DNA of 64,000 bases from Bolinopsis microptera (Eukaryota; Ctenophora; Tentaculata; Lobata; Bolinopsidae). This document shows positions 41,794 through 56,700 of the stretch, piece after piece (position 1 is the stretch's first letter; every line of letters begins with the position of its first letter). The stretch covers positions 23,430,828 to 23,494,827 of the forward strand of contig NC_087076.1 of NCBI RefSeq assembly GCF_026151205.1, given 5' to 3'. The position numbers were made by a program, and so were the translations under genes. The notes under the pieces are model-generated. The model saw only the letters and a program-made list of their open reading frames with translations, had not been told where the DNA came from and made no database searches.

Positions 41794-44700
41794 GTAAGTA
41801 CTAAAGTTTAAATCAATACCCCTAATTATTTCTAACAATGTTGTAGATGTTTTTTATAGCTAGTTCAAACTCTGTGTGTAAATGTTACCTTATCGGACCT
41901 TATTTGGACGGACATTACTTGAACGCTGGAGGCCCTAGCGTTCATCTTAATGTCCGTTCAAATAAAGTCCGTTCAATTAATGTCCGTCCAAGTTAAAGTC
42001 CGTTGAAATTTTTTCAAACATTTTTCCATTTCGAACTTTTTGTCCAGAATATGACAACTTTGAGAACTTTATTATGCCGTAAGTTAAGGACGGAAAGGTT
42101 CTCCTTGGTCTGCCGGAGGCACAGAAAACTCTACTAGTATATGATGTTTTCAAGGGTCACTTGGCGGAAAAAAGTCAACGAAATTATGGCACTCAACAAC
42201 ATAGTTCATGAACTAGTCCCCGCCAACATGACAAACTTGTTCCAGTGATCTCTAGATATTACGGTAAATCGTGTTGCCAAGGACATTGTCCGACGTTTTT
42301 ATAGCTCATATTACTCAGGGGCGGTAATGAAACAGTGCTAGGAAAGCTCCACGTGATGTTAAGGTTAACCTTAAGTTGTCTAAGATAAAACCACTTCACG
42401 CCGAATGGCTTGTAAAAGTTAACACTGAAATGCAGGACCGGGGTAGTTTAATTGATCAAAAAGGTTTCCATAAAGCTAGAAATCACTGATGCTTTAAGCA
42501 TGGACTATTTCATGCACGAAAACTTATTTGATGAAGATGATAATATGTGATATTAAAAACTGATCATTTACACATATTTTAACATTTTTACTGCTTAATG
42601 ACTGCTTTTCTTACTTACTGTATAAAAAATGGATTTAGAAATCATTTGCTGAAATTAAAAAAACGTCAAAATTTTTTTTTTAAATTCGGATTTTTGATGG
42701 TTTTGAATGCCTTCGAGCGTTCATATTAATGTCCGTTCATAATTATGTCCGTTCATGTAATGTCCGTCCAAATAAGGTCCGATAAGGTATAACAAAGTTA
42801 TAATTCTAACGATCTCAGGTTTTTATAGTTCTGACATCGTGCTAACCGTGACCCCATCAATGGCTGATGGACCCGTCGTCTGGAAACAGACTGTGACCAT
42901 TTCTTGCAACTGGACACCCGGAAGGCGTATGTTTGGATCCATTTTGGTGGGAGAAACATCAGAAACATTACTAGACATTTGGAGCGATAAACAGTACAGC
43001 GAAAATGGTATGCTCGAAGGTAAAGTACAGTGTTTAATTCGTCTTACCTGCCACATTTGGACTTTTACTGATAGTTGAAATTCGATATCTAGCGTCATCT
43101 AGCGTCATTTAACGTCATTTAGCGTCATCTTGATCTAGCGTGAAATGTTTCCTGATGATGATAGATGACGTTAGATGACACTAAATGACGCTAGATAGCG
43201 CTAATAAGCGACAATGCCGCTAATCGCTAATCGCGCGACACCTGACGACATCTAGCGCTAAATCGATAGTGCTATATAGCGATAAATTTCGGATGATGAT
43301 TAATCACTCTACACTCGACTGTCACGTGACTTTTTCAACCCGTTCTCTAGCTGGCCCTGAAAAACTATTCGAAACCATAACCCTCTAGTCTGATCCCAAC
43401 CCTAACCCTAACCCAATCCATAACAAAAGCATATGCTGAAACCCTATAGTAGAGGCTCTTACGGGCATTGTCTGCTCGATACGCTAGGGACCCCAGATAC
43501 ACCTTACTAGACGTATTTTTGACCGTAGAATCGATTGAAAGTGGTTTTAAGATGATTGGACTGACTTTTTGGGGGTAAAATTGCAAAAAAACCGATTTTT
43601 GGGCCAAAAATAGGCCAAAAAACCATGTTTTTTGATATTTTGAACAAGTTAATTTTGTTGGCATGTCGGCAAAACTTGCATGGAGATAGCTAAAACACAG
43701 CCGCACAAGATGATATAAAAATGTGAAAAATCCCTCTATTTTTTTGGGGGTAAAAATCCAAAAAAGTGGTAAAAATTTGACTTTTTTTGCTTGAAGTTTG
43801 AATAATTTTTTGCAGTTGTATTAAATCAACCCAAAAATAGTCACATCGTGTTTGCCTAAATTTTTCCTTTCCGAGAAGTACCCACTTCATATACTTTATC
43901 GAAGTTTGAATATTGTCACTCCGCAAGCGTTTTTGCCAAATTTTCGACGCGCACTACGCGCAAAAGCATTTAGTTGTTATCAATTGGCACCCGCGCGTTC
44001 ATCATAAATTTCAAACAGCTATAACTCAGCGAGATTATGTCCGTTCTAGCTCATATTTTCACACTAAATAGAAAATAATGTGATCTTATTGCTGACAAAA
44101 TATGAATATAATTACTCTATTTGCCTTAGAGTAATAGACTGTCAAAGTTTAAAACGCGCATTGGTATAGCACGTGACTAATAAGGCCAAATTTATACTTC
44201 TTAACATATTATCGATCCTTAGACATTATACTATTGGTCTATTGTGTCCAATTAGCGGTTAGGTCTCTAAAATCGTAGCAGAAAACACGTCTTTTTGCCC
44301 GTAAGAGCCTCTACTACTAACCCTAACGAGAAATTAGACTAACTTCCTTATACGGTCATATCACGTGATCGAGACAGTTGTTCGCCAATATCTCGTCAGG
44401 GGAGCATTTTAACCCTATGTCATGGGGTGTGATTCGGAATCAGCGTCCGAAAATACATCGATTGAAGTTTCAACTGTCGGGGGCCCTTTTAGAACAATCT
44501 CGAAAATCGACTGTAGAGTGATTTAGCACGCTCGATAAATTTCGGTTTGCGACAGTGCACGCTATTTAGCGCTATCTGTCGCTATCTAGCGGAGAATGTC
44601 GGTTTGCGACAGTTCACGCTATCTAGCGCTAGATAGAGTGAATGTCGGTTTCCGACAGTTTACGCTATTTTTTAGCGCTATCTGTCGCTATCTAGCGGAG

Positions 44701-47700
44701 AATGTCGGTTTGCGACAGTTCACGCTATCTAGCGCTAGATAGCGTGAATGTCGGTTTCCGACAGTTTACATTTAGCGCTAAATCAAAATGTCGGTTTGCG
44801 ACAGTAATACTAATAGCTAAATGTCTCGGCGCTGGCTTTTACTTATTCGCTCGCCTTAAAATTATTACGTGACTTTGGTTTTCATGGTATTGGTTTTGCA
44901 GCCAAACAAAACGGTTTTACAAAACCACTAATATTAACCCTAATCCTATTCCTAAAAGTAACCATAAAATGATTAACTAGGTTAAACTAGTAGTGCGCCG
45001 TCGACAGTGAGCCGCGCATGCCGACTGTAGGATGGTTTTTTAGCGCTAATTTCGGTCAGCACAAATTTCTTCAAACAAATGCACATCGAGTAACAGCTTC
45101 CCTCAATCCAATTTCAACAAAAATTGATAAGCTTACTGATAGACTTACAAAAAAGCTGCCCGAAAAATTTGAGGCATATCAATCCAATCATCAAACATTA
45201 CAGCTATGTTACAGCGTTTGCAAAATTTTCATTATTTTATCAACTCATCTCAGCCGGACATCCACCAAATTTTTCGGACACTTTTGACAGATTGGAAGGT
45301 CTTTACAAATTTTCAGCATGATTCCATATCAGAAATTTGAGATATGATAGAACAATACGACAACAAGAATTGCGCCCGTATCCCGTTGTTTCGTTTTGGC
45401 GGACGCTAGATTTCCATTCACTGTAACTATTATAACTATATAAGTGTAAGCTCTAATCAGCTCACTTCATGTGAAAAAATAATTTTAAATCATGAGTACG
45501 ATGTTGTAACATTGAAACGTTGAGTAATTCCTTTCCTGATAAGAGAATTTTCCTTGTCGCATCAAACGGGATCAATACAAATTTACACAAGAATACATTG
45601 TAACCATGCGACTCATAAACAATATTACAATCCGGATTTTACAAAGCGTCTATACAGCTATACATACATAAATAAATAAATATATATACTTCAAGACAAT
45701 CTGTTGTAAAACAGGGATCTCAGAAAACCCACTTCCCGATACTCCTAAAACTTGAATTTTGATTTTTACAGTCAACATCTAGACGCCTTGCAAAATTTTC
45801 TTCTCTGCAGATCTCTTATTCTTAAAAACCTCCACATAACTATTTCTTATTCCTGTTATCTTTAACAATAACTATTCAACTGACTATTCAAAACACTAAC
45901 GCTCTAACCTGATCCCAACCCTAACAAAAGCATATGCTGAAACCCTAACCCTAAGGAGAAATTAGACCAATTTCCTTATACGGTCATAATCATATCACGT
46001 GATCGGGGAGCTTTTTAACCCTATGTCATGTGGGGTGATTCGGAATCAGCGTCCGAAAATACATCGATCCTAGTTGGTTTCAATTTCAACTGTCGGGGGC
46101 CCTTCTAGAAAAATCTCGAAGATCGACTGTAGAGTGATTTAGCACACTCGAACTTGGAACTTAAAATATGCCCGCTGAACTACTTTCGGTGAATCTTAAT
46201 GCATGAAAAACAGTAAAGGGGGTACCCGTATAATAGTATAGTGGCCATGGGTAAATAGTATAGCGAGTATAATTGCAACGGTCATGCTCTCCAGCCCTGT
46301 GATAAATAGTTGTTGGTTTCCCAAAGAGAGTGCTCGACTGCAGTTAAACAGGCGCATTATAATTGAAGCATGAAACGATCCCTTCCATGATATGTATGAA
46401 ACAATACCACTACTTACTTTTATAAGTTTATAAACTTATAAAAGGGGTGCACAGGAAGACAAAGTGCTACTAACTGCTACTAACTGCTACTAACTGGCAG
46501 TTAGTAGCAGTTAGTAGCAGTTAGTAGCAGTTTCTTTGCACTTTGCTCCTCCTGTCATGTGGGTGGCGGCCTGGCGCGTATTTTGCGCAAATGTCTTAAA
46601 AACCTCCACATAACTATTTCTTATTCCTGTCATCTTTGACGTTGAATTAGAATGTTTTGAACTTAAAATATGCTTGCTGAACGACGATGAGTCTTTATAA
46701 TCGCTGGCTTGCTGCACTGTGATTAATAAATACTATGAAATAATTTTAAGCCATTAAAAAATGAGTTTCCTAAATTTTCAGATCCGGAAGCAAGAGTTTA
46801 CTTCGTTCGTGATGACGAGCCCTAGGCATGCTACCCACATCATAAAAGTTGTTACTAGCGTTGATGCAAGGGGGATTCGGATGTTATGTTACTCGTAATG
46901 GAAAATTCATATTGAATTAATTCTTGACATCCTTGGTAACTAGAATAAGCTTTTTCTGTTTTTATTTGGCCCTGCTCCTTTATCTGAAACATTAATTTGT
47001 ACAATGTACAAACCTGTATTTTCTAGCATTGAACAATGCTTTCAGAGCTTATATCTGTAAAAATTATCCATTGCATCTTGAAGGCACAAATAACTTTAGT
47101 CTTGATTATAATCAATAGCCATGCAAACTGCTTTAAGTTTAACCAACAAAACTCTGCAGAACCCCCCATGGCTGGAGTAATCAACTTTCGTTGCTGTCCC
47201 TGAATTTACACCGTTGATCTTACTTGGGATGCTGTCGAAGGAGCCTATAGGCTACAATGTAGGATGGCAAGCAGTTGGTGCTGCCACTGGACCACGGTTA
47301 GTCTTATTTTTTTTTAGTGAAGAAAATTTCTGGGTAGAGGTGATTGGATATAAAGTAAAGCTTGTAAAAGTTGAAACAGTCTTTTTAGTCAGTTTATTTC
47401 CAACATTCAAAAAATTGTATATGTACAAGATATTTTAAATCTTTATATTGAATTGAACTTTTCTCGGGACGGAATCGTAGTGCAGCAATCTGATCTAGGA
47501 TATTACAGGTCGATGAGACAACCAACTCTCACCAATTTACAGATCTACCTGTTGCACCAACTTTGTGGCCAAGGTGATGCTTCCAACGCGGGCCGGAATT
47601 AGAGAGAATGAGCCTGCAGAGACTTTCCTTTACCACAAAGGATAACCGTAAGCGTAAGTTGTTTATTTTACAAAATAAAAATTGTTTATTTTTGTGGAAA

Positions 47701-50700
47701 TAGACATACTCTAAAGCCAATAAATTTTGGATCACAATAAATATGGTTCACAAACAAATTTGGTTACAATTAATTTGGACCAAAACGAGAATTGGGAGGA
47801 GGACTGAAAGGACCGCTGCCAGTGTCTCTCTTTCCTAAACAAAAATATTTGATATTAATTTGAATGACCGTCCGCGCGTAAATGCAAAATGATGCCGAGA
47901 ATGAAATTGGTCGGTCGCTTTTCCCATTCTGTGAGAATTCCACCAGCTGTGATCACGCAGGAAACAAGGTCTATCATGATAATTATTACCCGAAGGGAGA
48001 TTGCAGTATATTACCTTATCGGACCTTATTTGGGACGGTCAACTAGACCGACATAAGTGTGTGAAACGGACATTAATATGACCGCTAGAAGGCTATCAAA
48101 TACATCAAAATCTGAAGTTTTTCATCTTTTTTTACGTTTTTTACAATTTTTGCAAATGATTTTTAAACTCCCTTTTTACACAGAAAAGCAAGAAAAGCAG
48201 TTTTTAATCAGTAAAACATGTTAAAATATGTGTACATTGATTATTGTCTTATTTCACATATTCATCTTCATCAGGGTTTTTCGGGCATCAATTTCCCATG
48301 CTTAAAGGTAAAGCATCAGTAATACCGCTTTTTGGAAAACATTTTTTTATAAAAAACTACCGGTCCTGCATTTCAGTGTAAACTTTTACCACCCATTTCA
48401 GCGTGAATTAGTTTTATATAGACAATTATGGTTAACCTTAACAATAAATCACGTGGAGCTTTCCCAGATTATATGTTTCATTAGTGGTAATCTGCGCGGT
48501 CGATCGCTTATTTCGCGACGTAATACACTTAAAGTTGAAGACACGTTCAATCAAATGGTTCTTTTCGACACTTATTTCATCATTTCGTGCAATTATCTTG
48601 AAGTAACGTATTTTAGAATGGAAAATACTTTTAGCTTTACTGATGGAAGTTTCCGATGTTCTGAGTCAACGTCACCATTTAAGTGACAAAAGGACGCTAC
48701 ATGTCACAGAATGACTTGATTTTCGTGACAAAAAAAAAAATAAAAAAGTAGGCCATTAGGTACCTTCATGGCCTTAGCAAAGTTTATTTCGTGTTGGAAG
48801 GTAAATTATAAGCTCTCTGTGGAATTTGGCTCAACGTGGCATTGACGATAATTTACGATAATTACGATTTAATTGTCAAAATGCGACAAAATGGCGTTAC
48901 AGGTCAAAATTTGTAACGAACGAAACTGGGCCAAACAAGGTCGACTGACTGAAACATTTCTCACGTGCAATAGGTCTACTGCGCGTGCCACAGTCTTCTT
49001 GGCACCATTTTACTGAAACTCCGGTTGTTTTGCGCTGTTGCTAGCTGGAGTTATATTTCAAAAATGTGTGCGAGTAGGCGCGTGTTTCTGACTTGACTTA
49101 TATTATTGCGTTTACAAATACACGGATATTTGTTAAAACGTATGTCATACTTTATGCTTATCGTTTGGAAAAGTTCTTTGTACTTAGATTCCAGAAATTA
49201 TCATGATTGCATCATATTATTACAATTTATCATGCGCTTTTGGAAAAACAGTCCGACGCTGAGCCCAAATTTCAGCAAAATAACGCCGTTTTTTCGTAAC
49301 ACTTTTTTTGTTCCGAATGCCGCGTTTTAAAATCACGATATTCCAACAATGCAAGTTTTCCCAGATTATGGCGTGTTGTTCTGATCTCATCATCGTTAGT
49401 AGGTAGAACTATACCATGATACCAAAAATTTGTAAATCCGAGAAAACAAAATTAATTAATGTTATCACTGAGTTCATTACCTCCCCTGAGTATAGGAACT
49501 ATAAACAACGTCGCGACACCATGTTCCTTGCAACACGATTTCGTAATATTTAGAGGTTTGGAAATGTGAGACAGTTATTCATGTTGGCGGAACTAGCTCA
49601 TAAACTATGTTGTTGAGTTCTATAATTTCGTTGAACTTTTTCCGTCCAGTGACCCTTGGAAAACAGCATATATAGAAAAGTTTTCTGTGCCCCGGCAGAC
49701 CAAGGAGAACCTTTTCGTCGTGAACATACGACATATGATGTTCTCGATAAAACAATTATTGTCGTATATTCATTTACCCAATTTTATTTTCCTCGTTAAA
49801 AATCACCTCAAAACGCTCAAAGTCTTGCGGAAAATGTATATTTAGGAATAAAAACAAAATAAAGTGATTGCTTTGTTTTTCCCTCGTAGATTTAATTATG
49901 GGCAAACAATTTAGATCAAGTTAGTGATGCATGCTATGAAATTGACTGCAATTAAAGTTGTCATATTCTGGACAAAAGTTTCGAATGGCAATGTTTGAAA
50001 AAAATTCAAGGACTTTAACTTGGACGGTCATTATTGAACCTGACTTTTGTTTGAGCGGACTTAAGGTGAACGCTAGGACCTCCAGAATGAAGGCATACTA
50101 TGGTCTGTGGAATACACCGCACACACTTTGACACTTATCCAATATTCAAATAAAAGCGAAACCATCCCTAAAAAGGATACTTCGAATCTTAAGCATGCTT
50201 GCCAGCGGCTGAAAACTTGCCTCTTTAAAAGTATTAATACTTGCCTAAACTCGACTATACTTGCGAAGATTGTGTTGCGGGCGAGTCTCTGGATCAGTCA
50301 ACTGGCTGTCAAACCCTGTCCGGCTGTGTATGAGTTTAGCAGCTAACGCAGCTTCTACCTGCACGGCATATGACCAGGCTGGCCATGGGTAGCCGCTGGA
50401 TCCAGGGAACATCACAAAGTGCCTGCACATGGCGTAAGTTGTTGTTTCCTAAAAATGGAGAGACGAAGGGTGGTAATCTGAAATTTATGTTAATCTTTGA
50501 ATGCAATAATGTGTGCGAATAAACATTATAGATGAAATACTGACGTCATAACAAGCAAAGTTTAGTTTTTGTACAAATATTTGGTATTACTATTAGTTTA
50601 TGAGGTCCCATCACAGGAAGAAGGCTCGAAAAGAATTCCTGTGAATGAAATGCAACTATTGTATGTGAACACCACCCGCAACACTTTGACCACCTTATCA

Positions 50701-53700
50701 ATATTCAAATATAAAAAGCGAAACATCCTTTCCAAGGGCTACTACGAAATCTTAAGCTGCTTGCCAGAGGCTGTGAAAACTTGCAACTATAAATACTTGA
50801 CCTAAACTCGACTTCTACTTGCAGAGATTGTGTTGCGGGCGGAGTTTCTGGATTGTCAACTGGCTGTCAACCCTGTCCGGCAGATGAATGAGTTTAGCAG
50901 CAACGCAGCTTCTACCTGCACGGGCATGTCAGCTGCAGAGGGGTAGCCGCTGGATCAGGAACATCACAATGTGCCTGCACATGGAGTAAGTTTGTTGTAT
51001 TCCAAAAATTGGAGAGACGAAGGGGTTCATCCTGAAATTTATGTTAATCTTAGAAATGCAATAATGTGTGCGAATAAAAATTAATAGACAAGAAATACTG
51101 ACGTCAACAAGCAAAGTTTAGTATTTGTACATAATTGGTATTACTATCGTTTATGATAGGTCCCATCAAGATGCTCGAAGGGAATTCTGTGAATGAAATG
51201 CAAACTATTGTATGTGAACACCCACCGCACCACCACTTTGAACTTATCCAATTATTCAAATATAAAAGCGAACCTCCCTAAAAGGGTATTCGAATCTTAA
51301 GCTGCTTGCCAGCGGCTGGAAACTTGCAACTATAAATACTTGGACTAAACTCGACTATACTGCAGAAGATTGTGTTGCGGCGAGTTCTGGTCAGTAATGG
51401 CTGTCACCCTGTCCGGCAGATGAATGGAGTTTTGCAGCAAAGCGCTTCTACCTGCACGGCATGTCCAGCTGGCAAAGGGGGGTTGCGCTGGATCAGGAAC
51501 ATCACAAAGTGCCTGCACATGAAGTACAGTTGTTGTTCCTAAAATTGGAGGGACGACGGGGTTCATCCTGAAATTTATGTTAATCTTAAGAAATGCAATA
51601 ATTGAGTGCGAATAAACATAGAATGAAATACTGGACGTCAACAAGCAAAGTTTGTATTTGTACAATATTTGGTATTTTACAATAGTTTATGAGGTCCCTC
51701 ACAGATGCTCGAAAGGAATTCCTCGGTGAATGAAAATGCAACTTTTGTATGTGAACACCCCCGCACACACTTTGACACTTATCCAATATTCAAATATTAA
51801 AAAGCGAACATCCCTAAAATGGGTACTTCGAATCTTAAGCTGCTCTTGCCAGCGGCTGAAACTTGCTACTATAAATACTGACTAAACCGACATACTGCAG
51901 AAGATTTGTGTTGGCGGGCGAGTTTCTGGATCAGTCAAATGGCTGTCAACCCTGTCGGCAGATGAATGAGTTTAGAGCAACCGCAGCTTCTACCTGCACG
52001 GCTGTCCAGCTGGCAACGGGGTTGCGCCGGGATCAGGATAACATCACAAGTGCCTGCACATGGAGTAACGTTGTTGTTGCTGTGTATACACTAGAACAAG
52101 AAGCGACACTTATTCCTGACATAAACCCCTAATAGATTAATAATCAAATTAGTACAGGAATATATCAAGATACAACACCCTTCCACCTTAATCAGAAAGC
52201 TAGATTAATTTTTAAAGTGAAAAAACTCGCGTGCGGGGCTGCTCAAAGTGAACACATTTTGAACCAGCGGTAATCGACAAAGATTTGTAAACATAAAAGT
52301 TGCGTACATTAGGTGTTATGCGGGTACGTAAACCACACATTTAAACTGCGGCTGACTAAATGTTCCACGCGTCCATATAAAACTTGGGACGTGAAATAAA
52401 AACTTAAAAAACTCGTGAAGTTGAAACGGCTGTCTGAGATTGAAACATGCATTTAACACGCGGAGTTTACTCCTTTCCCTTCCTTCTCAAAATCAACGAC
52501 TCTCTCAAAATTATAAACCCCCCTCTAGCCACATACCTTTTGAATATCAGAAAATATAACCGTCCGTCCTACAAAAGTTCAATTGTTTTAATTTTAATAA
52601 ATAGTTGAAATTTTTTTCACGGCGTCATCCTTACAACAGCTAAATTTGGCCGACACAGACGTCAATCATCCCCCTAACTTAGAATAATTTCCACTGATCT
52701 GAAGGGGTTTTTCGAGATCCGACGGATCGGTCGTGTTAGGTGCACTAGCATACTACTTACAGGACTGTGTTCAGCCACTGGGTGGCTCAAAAACATGTCA
52801 TCATGCACAATCTTTGGTAAGCTATGACAAGGTACTGGCGGACTAGGTAAGACTAGATTCAATTGCTAGGGTGTGCTACGCACTGCTGGTTGTATGGCTT
52901 GTCTAACCTTCAGTTGGTCACATGTTTTGTCCACTCCGCCATTTTCTCCCCCAGAATTCTCTAAACCTTGCTCTTGCGAGCTTGAACTGTACCTATATGG
53001 CCAGCTTGGTTGTCTGACGTCCTTGTAATACACTGGTTCACCTACCTTGAACTCTCTAATATACCCTGTTCTACAACCTCCTGTTCCGGTTTTGGGTATA
53101 AGGGTTTACACGGATAAGTAAAGATAGTTGGTGCGTGTACGTACGTCAAACATCAGAGCACTGGGACATACATTGTCTTTTGACACGGAGTGTGGAGTTA
53201 TTTCTGTACGTGGAGTAACCAAGCTGCAGATTCTTGTTATAATCTGAATCGGTAGCCTTGCATCGTCTCAGAGCCTTCTTGAACCGCTGCACATCCGTTC
53301 AGCAAGTCCGTTACATTACGGGAGTAGCAGGTTGGATACTGGCAACGTGATCAATCCCGATACTCTCTAAGAAATCTCCATTCATTCGCACCAGATGCGG
53401 TCCTCTGTCTGATACAACTAATCTCGGCAGTCCGTACACAGCAAAGAGTTTTCTTAACTCTCTAATCGTGGCTTCCGTTTTAGTATTATGTCCCATATCG
53501 ATAATCTCTGGAAACTTGCTGTACGAATCGACAACTACCAACCATTGCCTGTCAAATAGCTGTGCAAAGTCGATGTGAATCCTCTCCCAAGCTCTCGTAG
53601 CTGGTATCCACGGATGTGGAGTCGTTTTCTGCGGGTTTTCTGATTCATCTGGCAAGTATCACAATGTTTCGATAGTTTCTCGATATTTTCGTTTTCCCCC

Positions 53701-56700
53701 GGCCACCAAACGTAGGATCTAGATAGAGCCTTCATGCTTACTATCCCTTGGTGACAAGCGTGTAGCATGTTGAGTACATTATCCCTCAGTTTAGTAGGAA
53801 CAACTACTCTAGCTTCCCACAACAAACATCTCTCTACCGACAGCTCCTCTTTCCTCTGATAGTAAGATTGTAGGTCGGGAATTCCGTCGTGACTCCAACC
53901 TTCCTGAACGTATCTCACCAACCTGCTAAGGATTTTATCTGTTTTGGTGCACGTAGGATCTGGTCTGTGGATTTCATGGTGGCTTGTCGTCGAAAACTTG
54001 TTAAGAATATATCGCTAACTGGTAACCTGCTAAATCAACCGATATCTGGGTCAGTTAAAACCTGTAAAACATCCTGCGTACGCGTAAGTACAACCTGGTA
54101 CAAACCTCCGCATTCAGTGATTGGATGTAGTTCTAACTTAGCGTATACATGATAACTAGCGAAGTAGAACCTTCCCATCTCTGTATCCTGTTACTTCCCT
54201 TCGGGAATCTGCTTATTCTCTCCCTGCAGGAACTTCAGGGGCTTGTGAACCGCACTAACTCGAACTATCGGGCGAATATGTAGCGGGAAACTTCTTACCG
54301 CCCATACTAAACTAAGAGCTCCTTCTCTTATCTTCCCGTAGAGTTTTTCTCTGCTGATTTAGTGACCTCGACGCGTTTCTATCGGCCGTTCTCTTCCGTC
54401 TGGGTAGGTGTTGCTGATCAAGCTCCTACCAAGATTTCTCGCATCAGAATCCACTTTTATTGGTAAGCCCTGGGATTATCTGTACCAATACTTTGTCGGA
54501 TGATAAACACTTGCTTCAGCGTGTCAAACGCCCTTTTCTGCTCCGGTTCCGAAAACTCACTTGACACCAGACCTCGTATAGTCTGTATCAGTGGTTTCAG
54601 CTCTCTCGGACTTATTCGGTATTAACTTAGCGTAATAATTAATAGCGCCTATAAACGATACTAACTCGATAAGTTCTCGGATAAGGTGCTTCCCTTGAGG
54701 TCTTACATGTCTTTACTGGAGATATCCCGATACCTAACCTTTATGACCTATGTAAAATTACCGAATCTTTATAAAACTCGCATTATCTAATCTGCAACGA
54801 TATTGCATGCTCTTAACTGTTAATCACCTTGGTAACGTTATCTCTATGCTCGTGGTCGTTGCGAACCGTGATGCAGATATCGTCAACCCTGCATACTGTG
54901 TTAGTATCCCGAACAGTGCCTTATCATCTTATATGAAATTGCCATCGCTGTTGACCACTCCAAACGGAAAGTCTCGTCGGCTGAATATTCCTAGAGGGGT
55001 ATTAGAGTTAACAGATTTCCTTAGCTTCCTCGCTGAGCTCAACCTGGATTGTTAGCCTGTCTAATATCCTGCCTAGTAAACTTTTCCCGCCTCTCATGGG
55101 GTAAACGCATTCTTCCTCGTCGGTAGCGGTATGCTTTGCGTCCAGTGATGATTTACAGTAGCTTTGTAATCCCACAAAATCCGTTTGCTCCGTCTGGCTT
55201 GTCTACGACACGTCGGGCTTGCATACCTGCTGTGTTTCAACGTTCTCAGCAAACCTTTCCCGTTACTTGACGTCTGAGATCGTTATTAACTTTTTCTTCG
55301 CCAAGGAATAGGCTAAGTCTTGATTCCTGTAAACTGGCATACTGCCTCTTTCACCTGTATGTTTAGCTCGGAAAATCCATGATCAGCCCAACACCGTCTT
55401 CGAAGATGAATTCCCTCTGACCCTGCTAAGAAATCGTCATGTCACGGTTTCCCGTTCTGGAATAGGATCCTTCCTGAACTAATCTGGCTAGCACATTTAG
55501 AGCTATCGTACACCATGTTAATACCTGTAACCTGTACCTTCTACATCGAACTATATAAGCCAATCCTTCTCCGAATAAACCTGCGTATCCAGTCTATTCC
55601 TAGTAAGAGGGAAATGGCTGGTCGACTACATGGACCGTTAAATTAGATACTTACAAACCACTACAACTTACTTCGACTGAACCCTGCCTTATGTTATCAA
55701 CTAGTCGGCCGTTAGCGAACCTTATGATACGATCTGACAGTCTCAAACCCTACATTTCTGCACCCTTTCAGTGCAGATTCTACTAATTATGGTCATATGA
55801 GACCCCAGTCTTCAAGCTCCATCTCTACTGGGATGGGAGTTAACAAACAGATTAATCATGGGTTCACTCTCCACAGTACTAGTTAAAAACCGTGTCAATT
55901 ATAGTTCATCGAAGTTAAATAATCATCAATCTCAACATTATGGCTATACGAATTTAAAGAATCATCAATCTCAACATTATGCCATCCTCGTCGCCATTTG
56001 CTGTGTATACACTAGAACAAGAGAGACACTTACTTTCCAGACATAAACCCTAATAGATAAATCAATTAGTAAGGAATAATATAACATGATAACAACAGTG
56101 TTCCTACAAAATTGGGAGGGACCGCAGGGGGTCATCCTGAAATTTATGTTTAATCTTAGAAATGCAAATAATGTGTGCGAATAAAAAACATAGACTGAAA
56201 TACTGACGTTCAAAAGCAATGTTTAGTATTTGTACAATAATTGGTATTACTAAATGTTTATGAGGTCCCATCACAGAAGTCGAACGGAATTCCTGTGATG
56301 AATGCAACTATTGTATGTGAATTGTGAACACCACCCGCACACCTTTGACACTTATCCAATATTCAATATAAAAAGCGAACCATCCCTAAAAGGGTACTTC
56401 GATTCTTAAGCTGCTTGCCAGCGGCTGAAACTTGCAACTATAAATACTTGCCTAACTCGACTATACTAGCAGACGATTGTGGTTGCGGGGCGAGTTCTGG
56501 GATCAGTCAACTGGGCTGTCAACCTGTCCGGCAGATGAATGGAGTTTAGCACGCTATCGCAGCTTCTACTGCACAGCATGTCCAGCTGGCAAAGGGGTAG
56601 CCGCTGGATCAGGAAACATCACAAAGTGCCTGCACATGGAGTAGTTGTTGTTTCCTAAAAATTGGGATGACCGAAGGGGTTCATCCTGAAAATTATTGTT

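Larger units (their letters stand above)
43020..50265. other. Repeat-dense region with no additional supported exons
   Basis: Beyond the elements listed separately, it holds CCCTAA-containing duplicated segments (43377-43446, 44317-44490 and 45895-46160) and dispersed repeats (45780-46310, 46592-46690, 47810-47935). Short ORFs here look random. Confidence 0.55.

Noticed and set aside
43380-43446. CCCTAA repeats as a telomere
   Set aside because: Only a few interrupted units within ordinary repeat DNA, duplicated at 45915; not a terminal array.
54807-55055. Plus-strand ORF in the gypsy element
   Set aside because: Shadow of the minus-strand pol region; no independent motif.
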